Of a DNA stretch of 64,000 nt, positions 43,485-52,271 are shown one piece after another (the stretch's first letter is position 1; each line of letters begins with the position of its first letter). Source of the DNA: Dyella choica (lineage in GTDB: Bacteria > Pseudomonadota > Gammaproteobacteria > Xanthomonadales > Rhodanobacteraceae); NCBI RefSeq assembly GCF_003977665.1, contig NZ_RYYV01000005.1, forward strand, positions 308,153 to 372,152. Reading direction: 5' to 3'. The position numbers and the translations under genes were made by a program. The notes under the pieces are model-generated. The model had not been told where the DNA came from, ran no database searches, and saw only the letters and a list, made by a program, of their open reading frames with translations.

Positions 43485-45407
43485 ATGACCGACCCCGACG
43501 ACATCGGCGCATTGCTCGGCGCCGACGGCCCGTTTGCCCGCGAATTGCCGAACTTCGCCCCACGCCCTGCACAGCAGGAGATGGCGCGCGCAGTGCAACA
43601 TGCGATTGCCGAATGCGAAACCCTGATTGCGGAAGCTGGCACCGGTACCGGCAAGACTTACGCGTACCTGGTGCCTGCGATGCTGTCGGGCGAGCGCGTG
43701 ATCGTATCCACCGGCACCAAGGCGCTGCAGGATCAGCTGTTCTTTCGGGATATCCCCAAGGTGCGCTCAGTGCTGGGGGCGCGTCTGAAGACCGCATTAT
43801 TGAAGGGGCGTGCGAACTACCTGTGCTTGTACCGCCTTGACCAGACGGTGCGTGAAGGCTCGGCCATGGATCGCAACCAGGCGGCGCAGCTGGCTGCGAT
43901 CCGTGCGTGGTCCGCGCGCACTCGACGCGGCGATCGCATGGAGTTGGCCGAGGTGCCGGAGGATTCGCCGCTCTGGCTGCGAGTGACCTCCACACCGGAA
44001 AATTGCCTGGGCGTGGAATGTCCGTTCTACGAGGATTGCCACGTGATCAGCGCGCGCCGTGAAGCGCAGGAAGCGGACCTGGTGGTGGTCAATCACCACT
44101 TGCTGTTCGCTGACCTGGCCTTGAAGCAGGAAGGTTTCGGCGAAATCCTGCCCGGCGCGCAGGCTTTCATTCTGGACGAGGCGCATCAGGTCCCCGAGCT
44201 TGCCGGACAGTTCTTTTCGCAAAGCGTCAGCGCGCGCCAGCTTACCGAACTGTCCCAGGACGCCTTGGCCGAATGCCATGGCGTCACCGGTGCGATCGGA
44301 TCGGTGCTGGAGCCGGTCGAGGCCTTGCAGGAAGCCGTACGCAAGTTCCGGCTGACGATCGATCCGCTGCCAGTGCGCGGCCCGTTCCATGAATTGCTCA
44401 AGCGTGACGGCGTGCCGGATGCGTTGCGTGAAATGGGCGAAGTGCTGGCTGCTCTGGCCGATGCACTGGCGTCACAGGCCGAACGCTCGCGCGGGCTGAT
44501 GAACGTGCACGAACGCGCGCTGCATCTGAGCGAGCGCCTGGATCGCATCACGGAAGCCGGCTCCGAGCAGGACGTGCGCTGGTACGAGTCGTTTCCACGC
44601 GGCTTCGCCTTGCATGCTACGCCGCTGGACCTGGCGGCGCCGTTGCGCGCGATGCGCGAGCGCACGCATGCGGCATGGATTCACACGTCGGCAACGCTGT
44701 CGGTGGCGGGGCAGTTCGATCATTTCGCGCGTCAGCTTGGCCTGGACGATCCGCAGACTTTGAGCCTGGAAAGTCCTTTCGACTACGCGCGGCAGGCTTT
44801 GTGTTACCTGCCGGACGGTTTGCCCGATCCGGCCATGCGCGATTACCCCGATCGCGTGATCGATGCCACACTGCCGGTGCTGCAGGCTTCCAACGGCCGC
44901 GCCTTCCTGTTGTTTACTTCACACCGCGCCTTACGTCGTGCCGCCGATCTGCTTGCCGACCGCGTGCCATGGCCTTTGTTCGTGCAAGGCACTGCGCCAC
45001 GGCATCAATTGCTCGAGGAATTTCGCGCCAGCGGCCATGGCGTGCTGCTTGGGGCGGCCAGTTTCTGGGAAGGCGTGGACGTGGCCGGCGAAGCGCTGTC
45101 GGTGGTGATGATCGACAAGCTGCCGTTCGCCGCACCGGACGATCCGGTCCTGCAAGCGCGCCTGGAGGCACTGGAGCAGGCGGGCATCAATCCTTTCATG
45201 GGCTGGCAGGTGCCATCGGCGGTGATTGCGCTCAAGCAGGGCGTAGGGCGCTTGATTCGCGACATTTACGATCGCGGCGTGTTGGTGCTGTGCGATCCGC
45301 GGCTGACCACCAAGGGCTACGGCAAGCTGTTTCTCAATAGTTTGCCGGCAATGCCCCGTACGCGTGATATAGCCGACGTGCAGCGTTTCTTCGAGTTAGC
45401 CAATTAG
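43485..45407 (+). CDS. DinG/YoaA-family ATP-dependent DNA helicase (XPD-like, Fe-S)
   Basis: 640 aa. Walker A is AEAGTGTGKTYAYL (about 46-59) and DEAH is ILDEAHQVPELAG. Four cysteines that can hold a [4Fe-4S] cluster lie between them (YLCLYRL, NCLGVECPFYEDC). Motif VI-like GVGRLIRDIYDRG is near the C-terminus. YoaA is the likelier orthologue because of the length and compact C-terminus. In E. coli YoaA works with the polymerase chi subunit on damaged forks. DinG cannot be excluded. Confidence 0.88.
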   Translation: MTDPDDIGALLGADGPFARELPNFAPRPAQQEMARAVQHAIAECETLIAEAGTGTGKTYAYLVPAMLSGERVIVSTGTKALQDQLFFRDIPKVRSVLGARLKTALLKGRANYLCLYRLDQTVREGSAMDRNQAAQLAAIRAWSARTRRGDRMELAEVPEDSPLWLRVTSTPENCLGVECPFYEDCHVISARREAQEADLVVVNHHLLFADLALKQEGFGEILPGAQAFILDEAHQVPELAGQFFSQSVSARQLTELSQDALAECHGVTGAIGSVLEPVEALQEAVRKFRLTIDPLPVRGPFHELLKRDGVPDALREMGEVLAALADALASQAERSRGLMNVHERALHLSERLDRITEAGSEQDVRWYESFPRGFALHATPLDLAAPLRAMRERTHAAWIHTSATLSVAGQFDHFARQLGLDDPQTLSLESPFDYARQALCYLPDGLPDPAMRDYPDRVIDATLPVLQASNGRAFLLFTSHRALRRAADLLADRVPWPLFVQGTAPRHQLLEEFRASGHGVLLGAASFWEGVDVAGEALSVVMIDKLPFAAPDDPVLQARLEALEQAGINPFMGWQVPSAVIALKQGVGRLIRDIYDRGVLVLCDPRLTTKGYGKLFLNSLPAMPRTRDIADVQRFFELAN

Positions 45408-45411
45408 CCGC

Positions 45412-45486
45412 GTAGGCTGGGAGGACAATCCTCGCATCGCGCAGGTTGGACGCATGGCAATGCTGGGTTTTGCAACGTAAGCCTAC
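45412..45486. repeat. Inverted pair of diverged GTAG palindromes
   Basis: Unit one, 45412-45435, begins GTAGGCTGGGAGGACAATCC. Unit two, 45459-45486, is inverted and ends AAGCCTAC. It lies in the 249-bp gap before the sugar porter gene, which otherwise shows no gene. Confidence 0.65.
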
Positions 45487-45656
45487 GATTGCGTGGATCC
45501 AGGACTTCCGCCCCAGCCTCAGACTTCGCTGTAAGGGTTGCTCTCCCCCGCATGCTGCTAGAGTCTTGGTGCTGCATACGTATTCAGGGGGACAAGACCA
45601 GCACGCGTGCGCAGAATCGTCCTCCACCAGTACCATCATGCGGGGAGCGTGATCAC

Positions 45657-47090
45657 ATGCACATGAACACGGGCAATGCGAGCGTGGCGCAGGGGGAAGA
45701 GGCGCGCACCACCGCCAGGGTCGTGCTGATTGCGGCGGCGGCGGCGATCGGCGGATTTCTGTTCGGCTTCGACACGGCGGTCATCAACGGTGCGGTTGAT
45801 GCGGTGCGGCATGGATTTGGCCTGAGCGCCGGCCGGATCGGCATCGCGGTTTCCTGCGCGCTGCTGGGTTCCGCGCTGGGTGCGTGGTATGCGGGTCCGT
45901 TGGCGGATCGCCTGGGCCGTGTGCGCACGATGCAGGTGGCCGCATTGTTCCTGGTGCTCTGTGCAGTTGGCTCGGGACTGGTCCGCGGCGTGTGGGATCT
46001 CATGTTCTGGCGCGTGATCGGTGGCATCGGCGTAGGCGTCGCTTCGGTCATCGCACCGGCTTATATCGCCGAGGTGTCGCCGGCAAACGTGCGCGGGCGC
46101 CTCGGTTCCATGCAGCAACTCGCCATCGTGCTCGGCATCTTCGTGGCATTGCTCAGTGACGCGTGGCTGGCGAGCACGGCCGGCGGCGCTGCACAGAAAC
46201 TCTGGTTTGGCCTGGAGGCCTGGCGCTGGATGTTTCTGGTCGCCATGGTGCCGGCGCTGATCTACGGCGTATTGGTGCTGGGCGTGCCGGAGTCGCCTCG
46301 CTATCTTGTCGCGCGGGGGCGTCCCGCTGAAGCGCGCGTGGTGCTGGCGAAGGTGCTTGATCTGCATAGCGATCAAGCGCTGGATGCCAAGATCAACGAC
46401 ATTGCACATAGCCTGAAGGTGGAATATCGACCCACCCTGAAAGACTTGCAAGGTTCGCGCTGCGGACTGCTGCCAATCGTGTGGGTGGGTATCCTGCTAT
46501 CGGTATTCCAGCAGTTCGTCGGCATCAACGTGATCTTCTATTACTCCTCGACACTGTGGCATTCGGTGGGCTTCAGTGAGGCGGATTCGTTTTCGATCAC
46601 GGTGTTCACCTCGGTCGTCAACGTGTTGGTAACCCTGGTGGCGATTGCGCTGGTCGACAAGATCGGGCGCAAGCCGTTGCTGTTGATTGGCTCGGCCGGC
46701 ATGGCTGTCACGTTGGGCTTGATGGCATGGTGCTTCTCGCAAGCAACCGGCAGCGGTGCTTCGCTGAGCCTGGCGGCACCATGGGGAATGATTGCGCTGG
46801 TTGCCGCGAATCTTTATGTGGTGTGCTTCGGCCTGAGCTGGGGGCCGATGGTATGGGTGCTGCTGGGCGAGATGTTCCCCAACAGTATTCGTGCGATCGC
46901 GCTGGCCGTGGCGGCAGCGGCGCAGTGGGTGGCCAATTTCATCATTACCAGCACCTTCCCGTGGCTGGCTCAGGTTGGCCTCACGTTTGCGTATGGCTTG
47001 TATGCATTGTTCGCCTTCGCCTCCTTGTTGTTCGTGCTGCGTGCAGTGCGCGAAACACGCGGCATCGAGCTGGAAGACATGCAGGCCTGA
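45657..47090 (+). CDS. Sugar-porter family MFS transporter
   Basis: 477 aa with 12 TM segments. Sugar-porter motifs: GFLFGFDTAVINGA in TM1, LADRLGRVRT after TM2, RVIGGIGVGVASVIAPAYIAEVSP in TM4-5, PESPRYLVARGR in the central loop, QQFVGINVIFYYS in TM7, and DKIGRKPLLL after TM8. This matches proton/sugar symporters of the XylE/GalP type; the substrate is unknown. The ATG at 45657 with GGGGAG upstream is preferred to an extended start that would cross non-coding sequence. The gene stands alone. Confidence 0.88.
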   Translation: MHMNTGNASVAQGEEARTTARVVLIAAAAAIGGFLFGFDTAVINGAVDAVRHGFGLSAGRIGIAVSCALLGSALGAWYAGPLADRLGRVRTMQVAALFLVLCAVGSGLVRGVWDLMFWRVIGGIGVGVASVIAPAYIAEVSPANVRGRLGSMQQLAIVLGIFVALLSDAWLASTAGGAAQKLWFGLEAWRWMFLVAMVPALIYGVLVLGVPESPRYLVARGRPAEARVVLAKVLDLHSDQALDAKINDIAHSLKVEYRPTLKDLQGSRCGLLPIVWVGILLSVFQQFVGINVIFYYSSTLWHSVGFSEADSFSITVFTSVVNVLVTLVAIALVDKIGRKPLLLIGSAGMAVTLGLMAWCFSQATGSGASLSLAAPWGMIALVAANLYVVCFGLSWGPMVWVLLGEMFPNSIRAIALAVAAAAQWVANFIITSTFPWLAQVGLTFAYGLYALFAFASLLFVLRAVRETRGIELEDMQA

Positions 47091-47100
47091 TACCTGCGCG

Positions 47101-47120
47101 CCGGCATGCGCTCATGCCGG
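47101..47120 (+). terminator. Hairpin after the sugar porter gene
   Basis: An 8-bp perfect stem CCGGCATG / CATGCCGG with a 4-nt loop, 10 nt after the stop and followed by TGCGTTTCAT. The T-tract is imperfect. Confidence 0.5.
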
Positions 47121-47338
47121 TGCGTTTCATATGTTTCAATCGATAATCGCGCCGCGTACCTGCAACGCCGGCATTTTTCGATCATTGCAACCGCTTCCCT
47201 CCGATTGCTGAGCAGCGCATTCGGACTGTTCACGCGCACGTCACCGGCGTAAGTGCACATGTGCGTCCTGCCATGCGCAGCGTAAGCGCACGCGCAAGGG
47301 GACACATTCAGTCTTCAGCCCTATCTGCGGAGGGTGAT

Positions 47339-48946
47339 ATGCGATGCGTTGCGATGGCAATTGCTGTGCTGATGATGTTTGCGGTAGGAGTTGCTCCAGT
47401 GGCAGCGCAGAGTCTTCCTGGCTCGCTGGTTTCGATTCCAACCTCGGATGGGTATCAATTGCAGGCTTACGTGGCGGTGCCGCAGGGCAACGGGCCGCTC
47501 CCGCTGGTGGTGATGCCTTCGAGCTGGGCGGAAAACGATGCGGAATATGTGGGCGAGGCCAATCACCTGGCCAACGATGGTTTCATCGTCATCAGTTACA
47601 GCTCGCGTGGTTTCGGTATCGGCTGCTCACTTGATCCACAGTGCGGCTACGTCGACATCGACGGTCCGCTTACCATCGGCGATGCCGGCACGGTGATCGA
47701 CTGGGCGCTCAAGAACACGCCGGCCGACGCGAACGAGATCGGTATTTCCGGCATTTCGTATGGCGGCGGCACCAGCCTGCTTGCGGCGGAACACGATTCG
47801 CGGATCAAGGCCGTGGCGGCGCTGAGCAGCTGGGCGGATCTGGTGGCGTCGCTGGGTGCCAACCAGACACCGAGTTCGCAAGGGATAGGGCTGTTATCCC
47901 TGGCCAGCCATGTCGGTAAGCCGGGCATGCTGATGCAGCAGGTGAATGCGAAGGTGGATGGCCTGGATTTCATGGGCGCGGTCGACGTGATGCTGGCCGA
48001 TGCCAATACGCCGGGACGTTCGGCCAGCAACGGGATAGGTATGCTCAACGCCAATCGGCCGGCTGTGCTGCTCGCCAATGCGTTCGAGGACAGCCTGTTC
48101 GTGCCGGGCCAACTGGTCGATTTCTACAATCAGCTGGCGGTGCCGAAGATGCTGCTGCTCTCCCATGGAGATCACACGACGGCCGAAATGGCTGGAGCAA
48201 GCGGTTTCCCCAATGAAATCTATGCGACGGTCAATGCCTGGTTCGAGCATTACCTCAAGGGAGTGCGCAACGGCATTGAAGCGCAGCTGCCGATCCGGCT
48301 CAAGTCACAAACCGGGGTGTGGAGCACCTACGCGGATTGGGACGCAATACAGAAGGGCTCGGTGGTCTACTCATTGACCAAGCCCACAGGGCTGTTCGGC
48401 ATCCTTCCGACAGGAAGCCTGTCTACGGCAGGGAGTGGAAGCTGGCAGTACGGCATCACCGGCGGCTATCTGACGGCGGCCACGACGGGTGTGGCCCTGG
48501 TAAGCGGCGCCCTTACGGGATATCTGGACCTGCCGCCGCCGGTGGAGCTGGCGCTGGTCAATCGATCGAGCGCGGGGGTATGGACCGGGCCAATACTGGG
48601 GCAAACGCAAAACCTGATGGGCATGTCGTCGCTGCAGATCAGCGTGACGCCAAGCACCAGCCAGCTCACCCTGATCGCGTATCTCTACAGTGTCGACCCG
48701 ATCACTGGCATGGGGCAGTTGATTACGTGGAAACCCTATACGCTGCTCGATGCGGCAGTCGGCCGGCCCCAGACGGTCAGCATGAAGCTGGAGGCAACCG
48801 ACTGGGAGATCCCCGCGGGCCATCGATTGGCCCTGGTCATCGACACCAGTGATATCCGTTATGCCGGTGCGACCCCGCCAGGGAGCGCGGTGACCTTCAG
48901 TTCTTCGGCAGCGATGCCGTCGACGTTGACGGTGTCGTTGCACTGA
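47339..48946 (+). CDS. Secreted CocE/NonD (S15-like) alpha/beta hydrolase
   Basis: 535 aa. The ATG at 47339 has a GGAGGG site and gives a clean signal peptide (AMAIAVLMMFAVGVAPVAAQ). The alpha/beta-hydrolase fold has the nucleophile elbow GISYGGG, a likely acid in NAFEDSLF and the His in LSHGDHTT. The C-terminal jelly-roll (from about 370, ending LTVSLH) contains IPAGHRLALVIDTSD, as in the X-Pro dipeptidyl-peptidase C-terminal domain. It probably hydrolyses an ester or peptide outside the cytoplasm. The substrate is unknown. Confidence 0.85.
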   Translation: MRCVAMAIAVLMMFAVGVAPVAAQSLPGSLVSIPTSDGYQLQAYVAVPQGNGPLPLVVMPSSWAENDAEYVGEANHLANDGFIVISYSSRGFGIGCSLDPQCGYVDIDGPLTIGDAGTVIDWALKNTPADANEIGISGISYGGGTSLLAAEHDSRIKAVAALSSWADLVASLGANQTPSSQGIGLLSLASHVGKPGMLMQQVNAKVDGLDFMGAVDVMLADANTPGRSASNGIGMLNANRPAVLLANAFEDSLFVPGQLVDFYNQLAVPKMLLLSHGDHTTAEMAGASGFPNEIYATVNAWFEHYLKGVRNGIEAQLPIRLKSQTGVWSTYADWDAIQKGSVVYSLTKPTGLFGILPTGSLSTAGSGSWQYGITGGYLTAATTGVALVSGALTGYLDLPPPVELALVNRSSAGVWTGPILGQTQNLMGMSSLQISVTPSTSQLTLIAYLYSVDPITGMGQLITWKPYTLLDAAVGRPQTVSMKLEATDWEIPAGHRLALVIDTSDIRYAGATPPGSAVTFSSSAAMPSTLTVSLH

Positions 48947-48956
48947 ATGAGCGGCA

Positions 48957-49052
48957 CAGGCTGGGTTGTAAACCCAGCATCGCAATGCATGCGTGGATGG
49001 CAATGCTGGGATTGCCATCCCAGCCTACGATGGTCATCCCTGCCTATGGCTG
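48957..49052. repeat. Cluster of three palindromic units at the hemE 3' end
   Basis: Unit 1 (48957-48978) is CAGGCTGGGTT plus its complement. Unit 2 (49002-49027) is inverted, ending CCCAGCCTAC. Unit 3 (49029-49047), also inverted, is a 19-base truncated copy; on the minus strand it reads ATAGGCAGGGATGACCATC and contains the hemE stop. It lies between convergent genes. Confidence 0.7.
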
Positions 49053-50098
49053 TAGGCATGTACTTCGTCCACCAACACCTTCACATGCTCCGGATCGACC
49101 TCGGGCGTAATGCCGTGGCCGAGGTTGAAGATGTGTCCTGGATGATTGCCGTAGCTGTCGAGCACACGCCGTACCTCGCGGCGGATCACTTCAGGGCTGG
49201 CGCGCAGTACCGCCGGATCGAGATTGCCTTGCAGCGCGACCTTGCCATTCACGGCCTGACGTGCGTCGGCGAGATCGATGGTCCAGTCCACGCCTAGCGC
49301 TGCGCAACCGATCTGCGCCATCTCGGCCAGATGCGCATTCGCGCCCTTGGAGAACAGGATCAACGGCACGTTGCGTGCCTGGACATCGGCCTTGAGTCCG
49401 TCGACGATCTGCGCCAGGTAGCGCAATGAAAATTCGCGAAACGCGACCGGGCCAAGCATGCCGCCCCAGGTATCGAAGATCATCAGCGCCTGGGCGCCGG
49501 CGGCAACCTGGGCGCCGAGATAGGCGATGACCGAGCGCGCCAGCGTATCGAGCAGCTTGTGCGCGAGCGCGGGCTCGTTCCAGCACATCGCCTTGGCGCT
49601 GGCAAAATCGCGCGACCCCTTGCCTTCCACCATGTAGCAGGCCAGTGTCCAGGGGCTGCCGGAGAAGCCGATCAGCGGCGCGCGGCCCGCCAGCTCGCCG
49701 CGAATCAGCCGCACGGCGTCCATCACGTAGCGCAACTCGCTTTCCATGTCCGGCACACCTAGCCGTTCTACGTCGGCGCGTGTACGTACCGGATGGGCGA
49801 ACTGCGGGCCTTCGCCTTGCGCAAAGGACAGGCCCAGGCCCATCGCATCCGGAATGGTGAGGATGTCGGAGAACAGGATGGCCGCATCCAGTGCGTAGCG
49901 TTCCAGCGGCTGCAGCGTGACTTCGCAGGCCAGTTCCGGGTTGGTGGCCAGTGCCATGAAACTGCCGGCCTTGGCGCGCGTGGCGCGATATTCGGGCAGA
50001 TAGCGGCCGGCCTGGCGCATCACCCATACGGGCGTGGTATCAACAGGTTCGCGGCGCAGGGCGCGCAGCAGGCGATCGTTCTTCAGGGTATCGGGCAT
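49034..50098 (-). CDS. hemE: Uroporphyrinogen decarboxylase
   Basis: A 354-aa TIM-barrel enzyme that converts uroporphyrinogen III to coproporphyrinogen III in heme synthesis. The N-terminal signature [14 protein letters not shown] carries the active-site arginines. [35 protein letters not shown] and NLGHGI are also present. The ATG at 50098 is chosen by homology; there is no strong ribosome site, and the WGR gene ends 7 bp upstream, so coupled translation is likely. The last codons (R-Q-G-stop) are written by a palindromic repeat unit. Confidence 0.94.
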   Translation of the reverse strand: MPDTLKNDRLLRALRREPVDTTPVWVMRQAGRYLPEYRATRAKAGSFMALATNPELACEVTLQPLERYALDAAILFSDILTIPDAMGLGLSFAQGEGPQFAHPVRTRADVERLGVPDMESELRYVMDAVRLIRGELAGRAPLIGFSGSPWTLACYMVEGKGSRDFASAKAMCWNEPALAHKLLDTLARSVIAYLGAQVAAGAQALMIFDTWGGMLGPVAFREFSLRYLAQIVDGLKADVQARNVPLILFSKGANAHLAEMAQIGCAALGVDWTIDLADARQAVNGKVALQGNLDPAVLRASPEVIRREVRRVLDSYGNHPGHIFNLGHGITPEVDPEHVKVLVDEVHAYSHRQG

Positions 50099-50105
50099 GC
50101 TTTTT

Positions 50106-50369
50106 TTACCGGCGTCCGTAGGGGCCATCCACTCCTTGGGCAAAGACCACGCGATAGCCGCGCTTGAGCTGGGCGTCACGCACTTTTTCGAAGGCGGCAA
50201 TCGCTTCATCGCGTTCCAGGTACTGGTCGCGCTTGAGCGTGGCGCGGCCGCCCTGGGTGCCTGACTCGCGGTAGAGCGTCCAGCCGCCCAGCAGGTCCTG
50301 CTCCAGCACGATCTGGACATAGCGCGGCGGTTCGGCCGAGGCTGGCATGGTTTGCAGATAAAGGCGCAT
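50106..50369 (-). CDS. Stand-alone WGR-domain protein
   Basis: 87 aa, consisting of a single WGR domain: [34 protein letters not shown], followed by [23 protein letters not shown] domains contact DNA ends or nucleic-acid proteins in PARPs and occur in bacteria as short free-standing proteins of unclear function. It is cotranscribed with hemE, 7 bp upstream of it. Confidence 0.8.
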   Translation of the reverse strand: MRLYLQTMPASAEPPRYVQIVLEQDLLGGWTLYRESGTQGGRATLKRDQYLERDEAIAAFEKVRDAQLKRGYRVVFAQGVDGPYGRR

Positions 50370-50417
50370 GACGTCCCTGAATGACGTTACGGCTACAAGG
50401 CCGCTAAGCCAGGTATT

Positions 50418-50510
50418 TTAGCAGGCTGTTGAGAAACAGCCTGCTGGAGCAGGCCACGGATGGCCTGCGTTGAGAAAGTGCAGGAAAGCACTTTTTCAAC
50501 ATCCTGTTAG
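50418..50510. repeat. Cloverleaf-like element of three hairpins closed by an outer stem
   Basis: Hairpins: 50421-50430/50435-50444 (10 bp, GAGA loop), 50449-50456/50461-50468 (8 bp) and 50469-50481/50488-50500 (12 of 13 paired). The flanks, TAGCAGGCTGTTGA and TCAACATCCTGTTA, are also complementary at 12 of 14 positions. It lies between aroB and the WGR-hemE pair in a 215-bp gap with no gene. Confidence 0.65.
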
Positions 50511-50584
50511 GACGGGCTGGGCCTAGGTAGCGAGGGGACGCCCAGGCAGCTCTCGCTCGCGCAAGGGGCGGAACGCGGCTGCTT

Positions 50585-51688
50585 TCACGCATTGGTGCAG
50601 GCCTCACGCAACACCGCCAGCACCTCTGCTTCGTTGATTCCGGACACGATTTGCGCCTGCCCGATGCCGCGCCATAGGATCAGGCGCGACGTGCCGGCGG
50701 TGTTCTTCTTGTCCAGTCGCATCAGAGCCAGCAATTGCTCCGGATCGAAGCCGGCCGGAACGCCGACCGGCAGGCCAATGGCCTTGAGCAAGCGCTCAAG
50801 GCGCAGCGTGTCGGCTTGCGTGCTCATGCCCAGGCGCTCGGATAGCCGGCCCGCCAACAGCATGCCCACGGCCACCCCTTCACCGTGCAGCAAGGCAGTG
50901 TATTGGCCCGCCGTTTCCAGCGCATGGCCGAAGGTATGGCCCAGATTGAGCAGGGCGCGCTCACCCTGCTCGGTTTCATCGCGAGCTACTACCCCTGCCT
51001 TGTAGCGCAGCTTGGTGGCGATGGCTTGTACGAGCGCAGTTTCCTCGCGCGCAGCGAGCGCATCGGCATGCTGTTCCAGCCAGGCGAAGAAGCCGGCGTC
51101 GCCGATGGCCGCGCCCTTGATCACTTCAGCCATGCCGGCTCGGTATTCGCGCGCGGGCAGGCTGTCCAGGGTGCCGATATCGGCTACCACCGCACGCGGC
51201 TGATGGAACGCGCCGACCAGGTTCTTGCCGGCGGCAAGGTTGACGCCGGTCTTGCCACCCACCGAGGAGTCCACCATTGACAGCAGGGTGGTCGGCATCT
51301 GGATGAAGTCGATGCCGCGCATCCAGCAGGCAGCGGTGAAGCCGGCAAGGTCGCCCACCACGCCGCCGCCAAGCGCAATGACGCAGGCGTCACGGGTGGC
51401 GCTAAGCGTGGCCAATGCTTCCAGCGCAAGCCCGACATTGGCAAAGCTCTTATGCGCTTCACCGTCCTCAAGCAGAAACGAAGACCAGCGCAAGCCGTCG
51501 AGGCCGCGCGAGACGCGTTCCAGATACAGCGGCGCGACGGTGCGATTGCTGATCACCAGTGCATGCCTGCCGCGCAGCACGGCTTGCCAGCGTGCGTGAT
51601 CGTCCAGTAGGCCGCGGCCAATCCAGACCGGATAGCTGCGCTCGCCTAGCGTGACTTGAATGGTTTCCTGGGGTGTGGAGTTCATCAT
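50585..51688 (-). CDS. aroB: 3-dehydroquinate synthase
   Basis: 367 aa. Converts DAHP to 3-dehydroquinate, the second step of the shikimate pathway. Seen: GGGVVGDLAGFTAACWMRGI (NAD site), PTTLLSMVDSSVGGKTGVNL, the zinc-ligand region EVIKGAAIGD and LNLGHTFGHALE, and HGEGVAVGM. The start overlaps the aroK stop (ATGA), so the two are one operon, aroK-aroB. Confidence 0.94.
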   Translation of the reverse strand: MMNSTPQETIQVTLGERSYPVWIGRGLLDDHARWQAVLRGRHALVISNRTVAPLYLERVSRGLDGLRWSSFLLEDGEAHKSFANVGLALEALATLSATRDACVIALGGGVVGDLAGFTAACWMRGIDFIQMPTTLLSMVDSSVGGKTGVNLAAGKNLVGAFHQPRAVVADIGTLDSLPAREYRAGMAEVIKGAAIGDAGFFAWLEQHADALAAREETALVQAIATKLRYKAGVVARDETEQGERALLNLGHTFGHALETAGQYTALLHGEGVAVGMLLAGRLSERLGMSTQADTLRLERLLKAIGLPVGVPAGFDPEQLLALMRLDKKNTAGTSRLILWRGIGQAQIVSGINEAEVLAVLREACTNA

Positions 51689-52227
51689 GCAGCTTGCCGA
51701 TTCCAGTGCCGATCGATCAGGGCGATGCAGCGTTCGCATGCCGCAGCAACGCCTTCGTTTTCCGTGCCCGGCGGAATGACCAGTTCGGCGATTTCTGCAT
51801 AGAGCGAGGTGCGTGCGGCCGCCATTGCTTCCAACTTCCGGTGACGATCGGCGTCCGCCAGCAGCGGCCGCGACGTGTCGAGCGCCAGCCGCTGCAATTG
51901 CAGCGTTACTGTGGCCTGCAGCCATACCACATAACCGCGTTCGGCCAGAGTGCGGCGATTGGCCGGGTCGAGTACCGCGCCGGCACCGCAGGCCAGCAGC
52001 ACGCCGTGGTGGCCGCTGCACTCCTCCAGCATCATGCGCTCTCGCTGGCGAAAGCCAGCCTCGCCTTCGATGTCGAAGATGGTGCTGATGGAAACACCGG
52101 TGGTGCGTTCGATTTCCTGGTCGAGATCGAGAAACGGCAGCCCAAAGCGTGCCGAGAGCTGCCGGCCGATCGAAGTCTTGCCTGCGCCGGTAGGGCCGAT
52201 CAGGAACAGGTTGCACGATGGATTCAT
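51685..52227 (-). CDS. aroK: Shikimate kinase
   Basis: 180 aa. Phosphorylates shikimate at O3. Walker A is GPTGAGKTSIG (11-21), followed by the DLDQEIE Asp (about 34-40), FRQRE and the LID region with SRPLL. The shikimate-binding glycine triplet, normally GGG, reads GAG here (G81-A82-G83). Coupled to aroB. It is divergent from the SDR gene, with 44 bp between their starts. Confidence 0.92.
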   Translation of the reverse strand: MNPSCNLFLIGPTGAGKTSIGRQLSARFGLPFLDLDQEIERTTGVSISTIFDIEGEAGFRQRERMMLEECSGHHGVLLACGAGAVLDPANRRTLAERGYVVWLQATVTLQLQRLALDTSRPLLADADRHRKLEAMAAARTSLYAEIAELVIPPGTENEGVAAACERCIALIDRHWNRQAA

Positions 52228-52271
52228 GGGTGCATAGTAGCAGGCTGTTTAGATCGCCCCGAGGTATCTGG

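Noticed and set aside
43050..43601. 183-codon minus-strand open frame
   Set aside because: It overlaps the true start of the helicase gene by more than 100 bp and the product looks like an antisense translation.
50418..50510. Possible tRNA gene because of its cloverleaf-like folding
   Set aside because: No acceptor-stem length of 7 bp, no T-arm TTCGA consensus and no CCA-type end.
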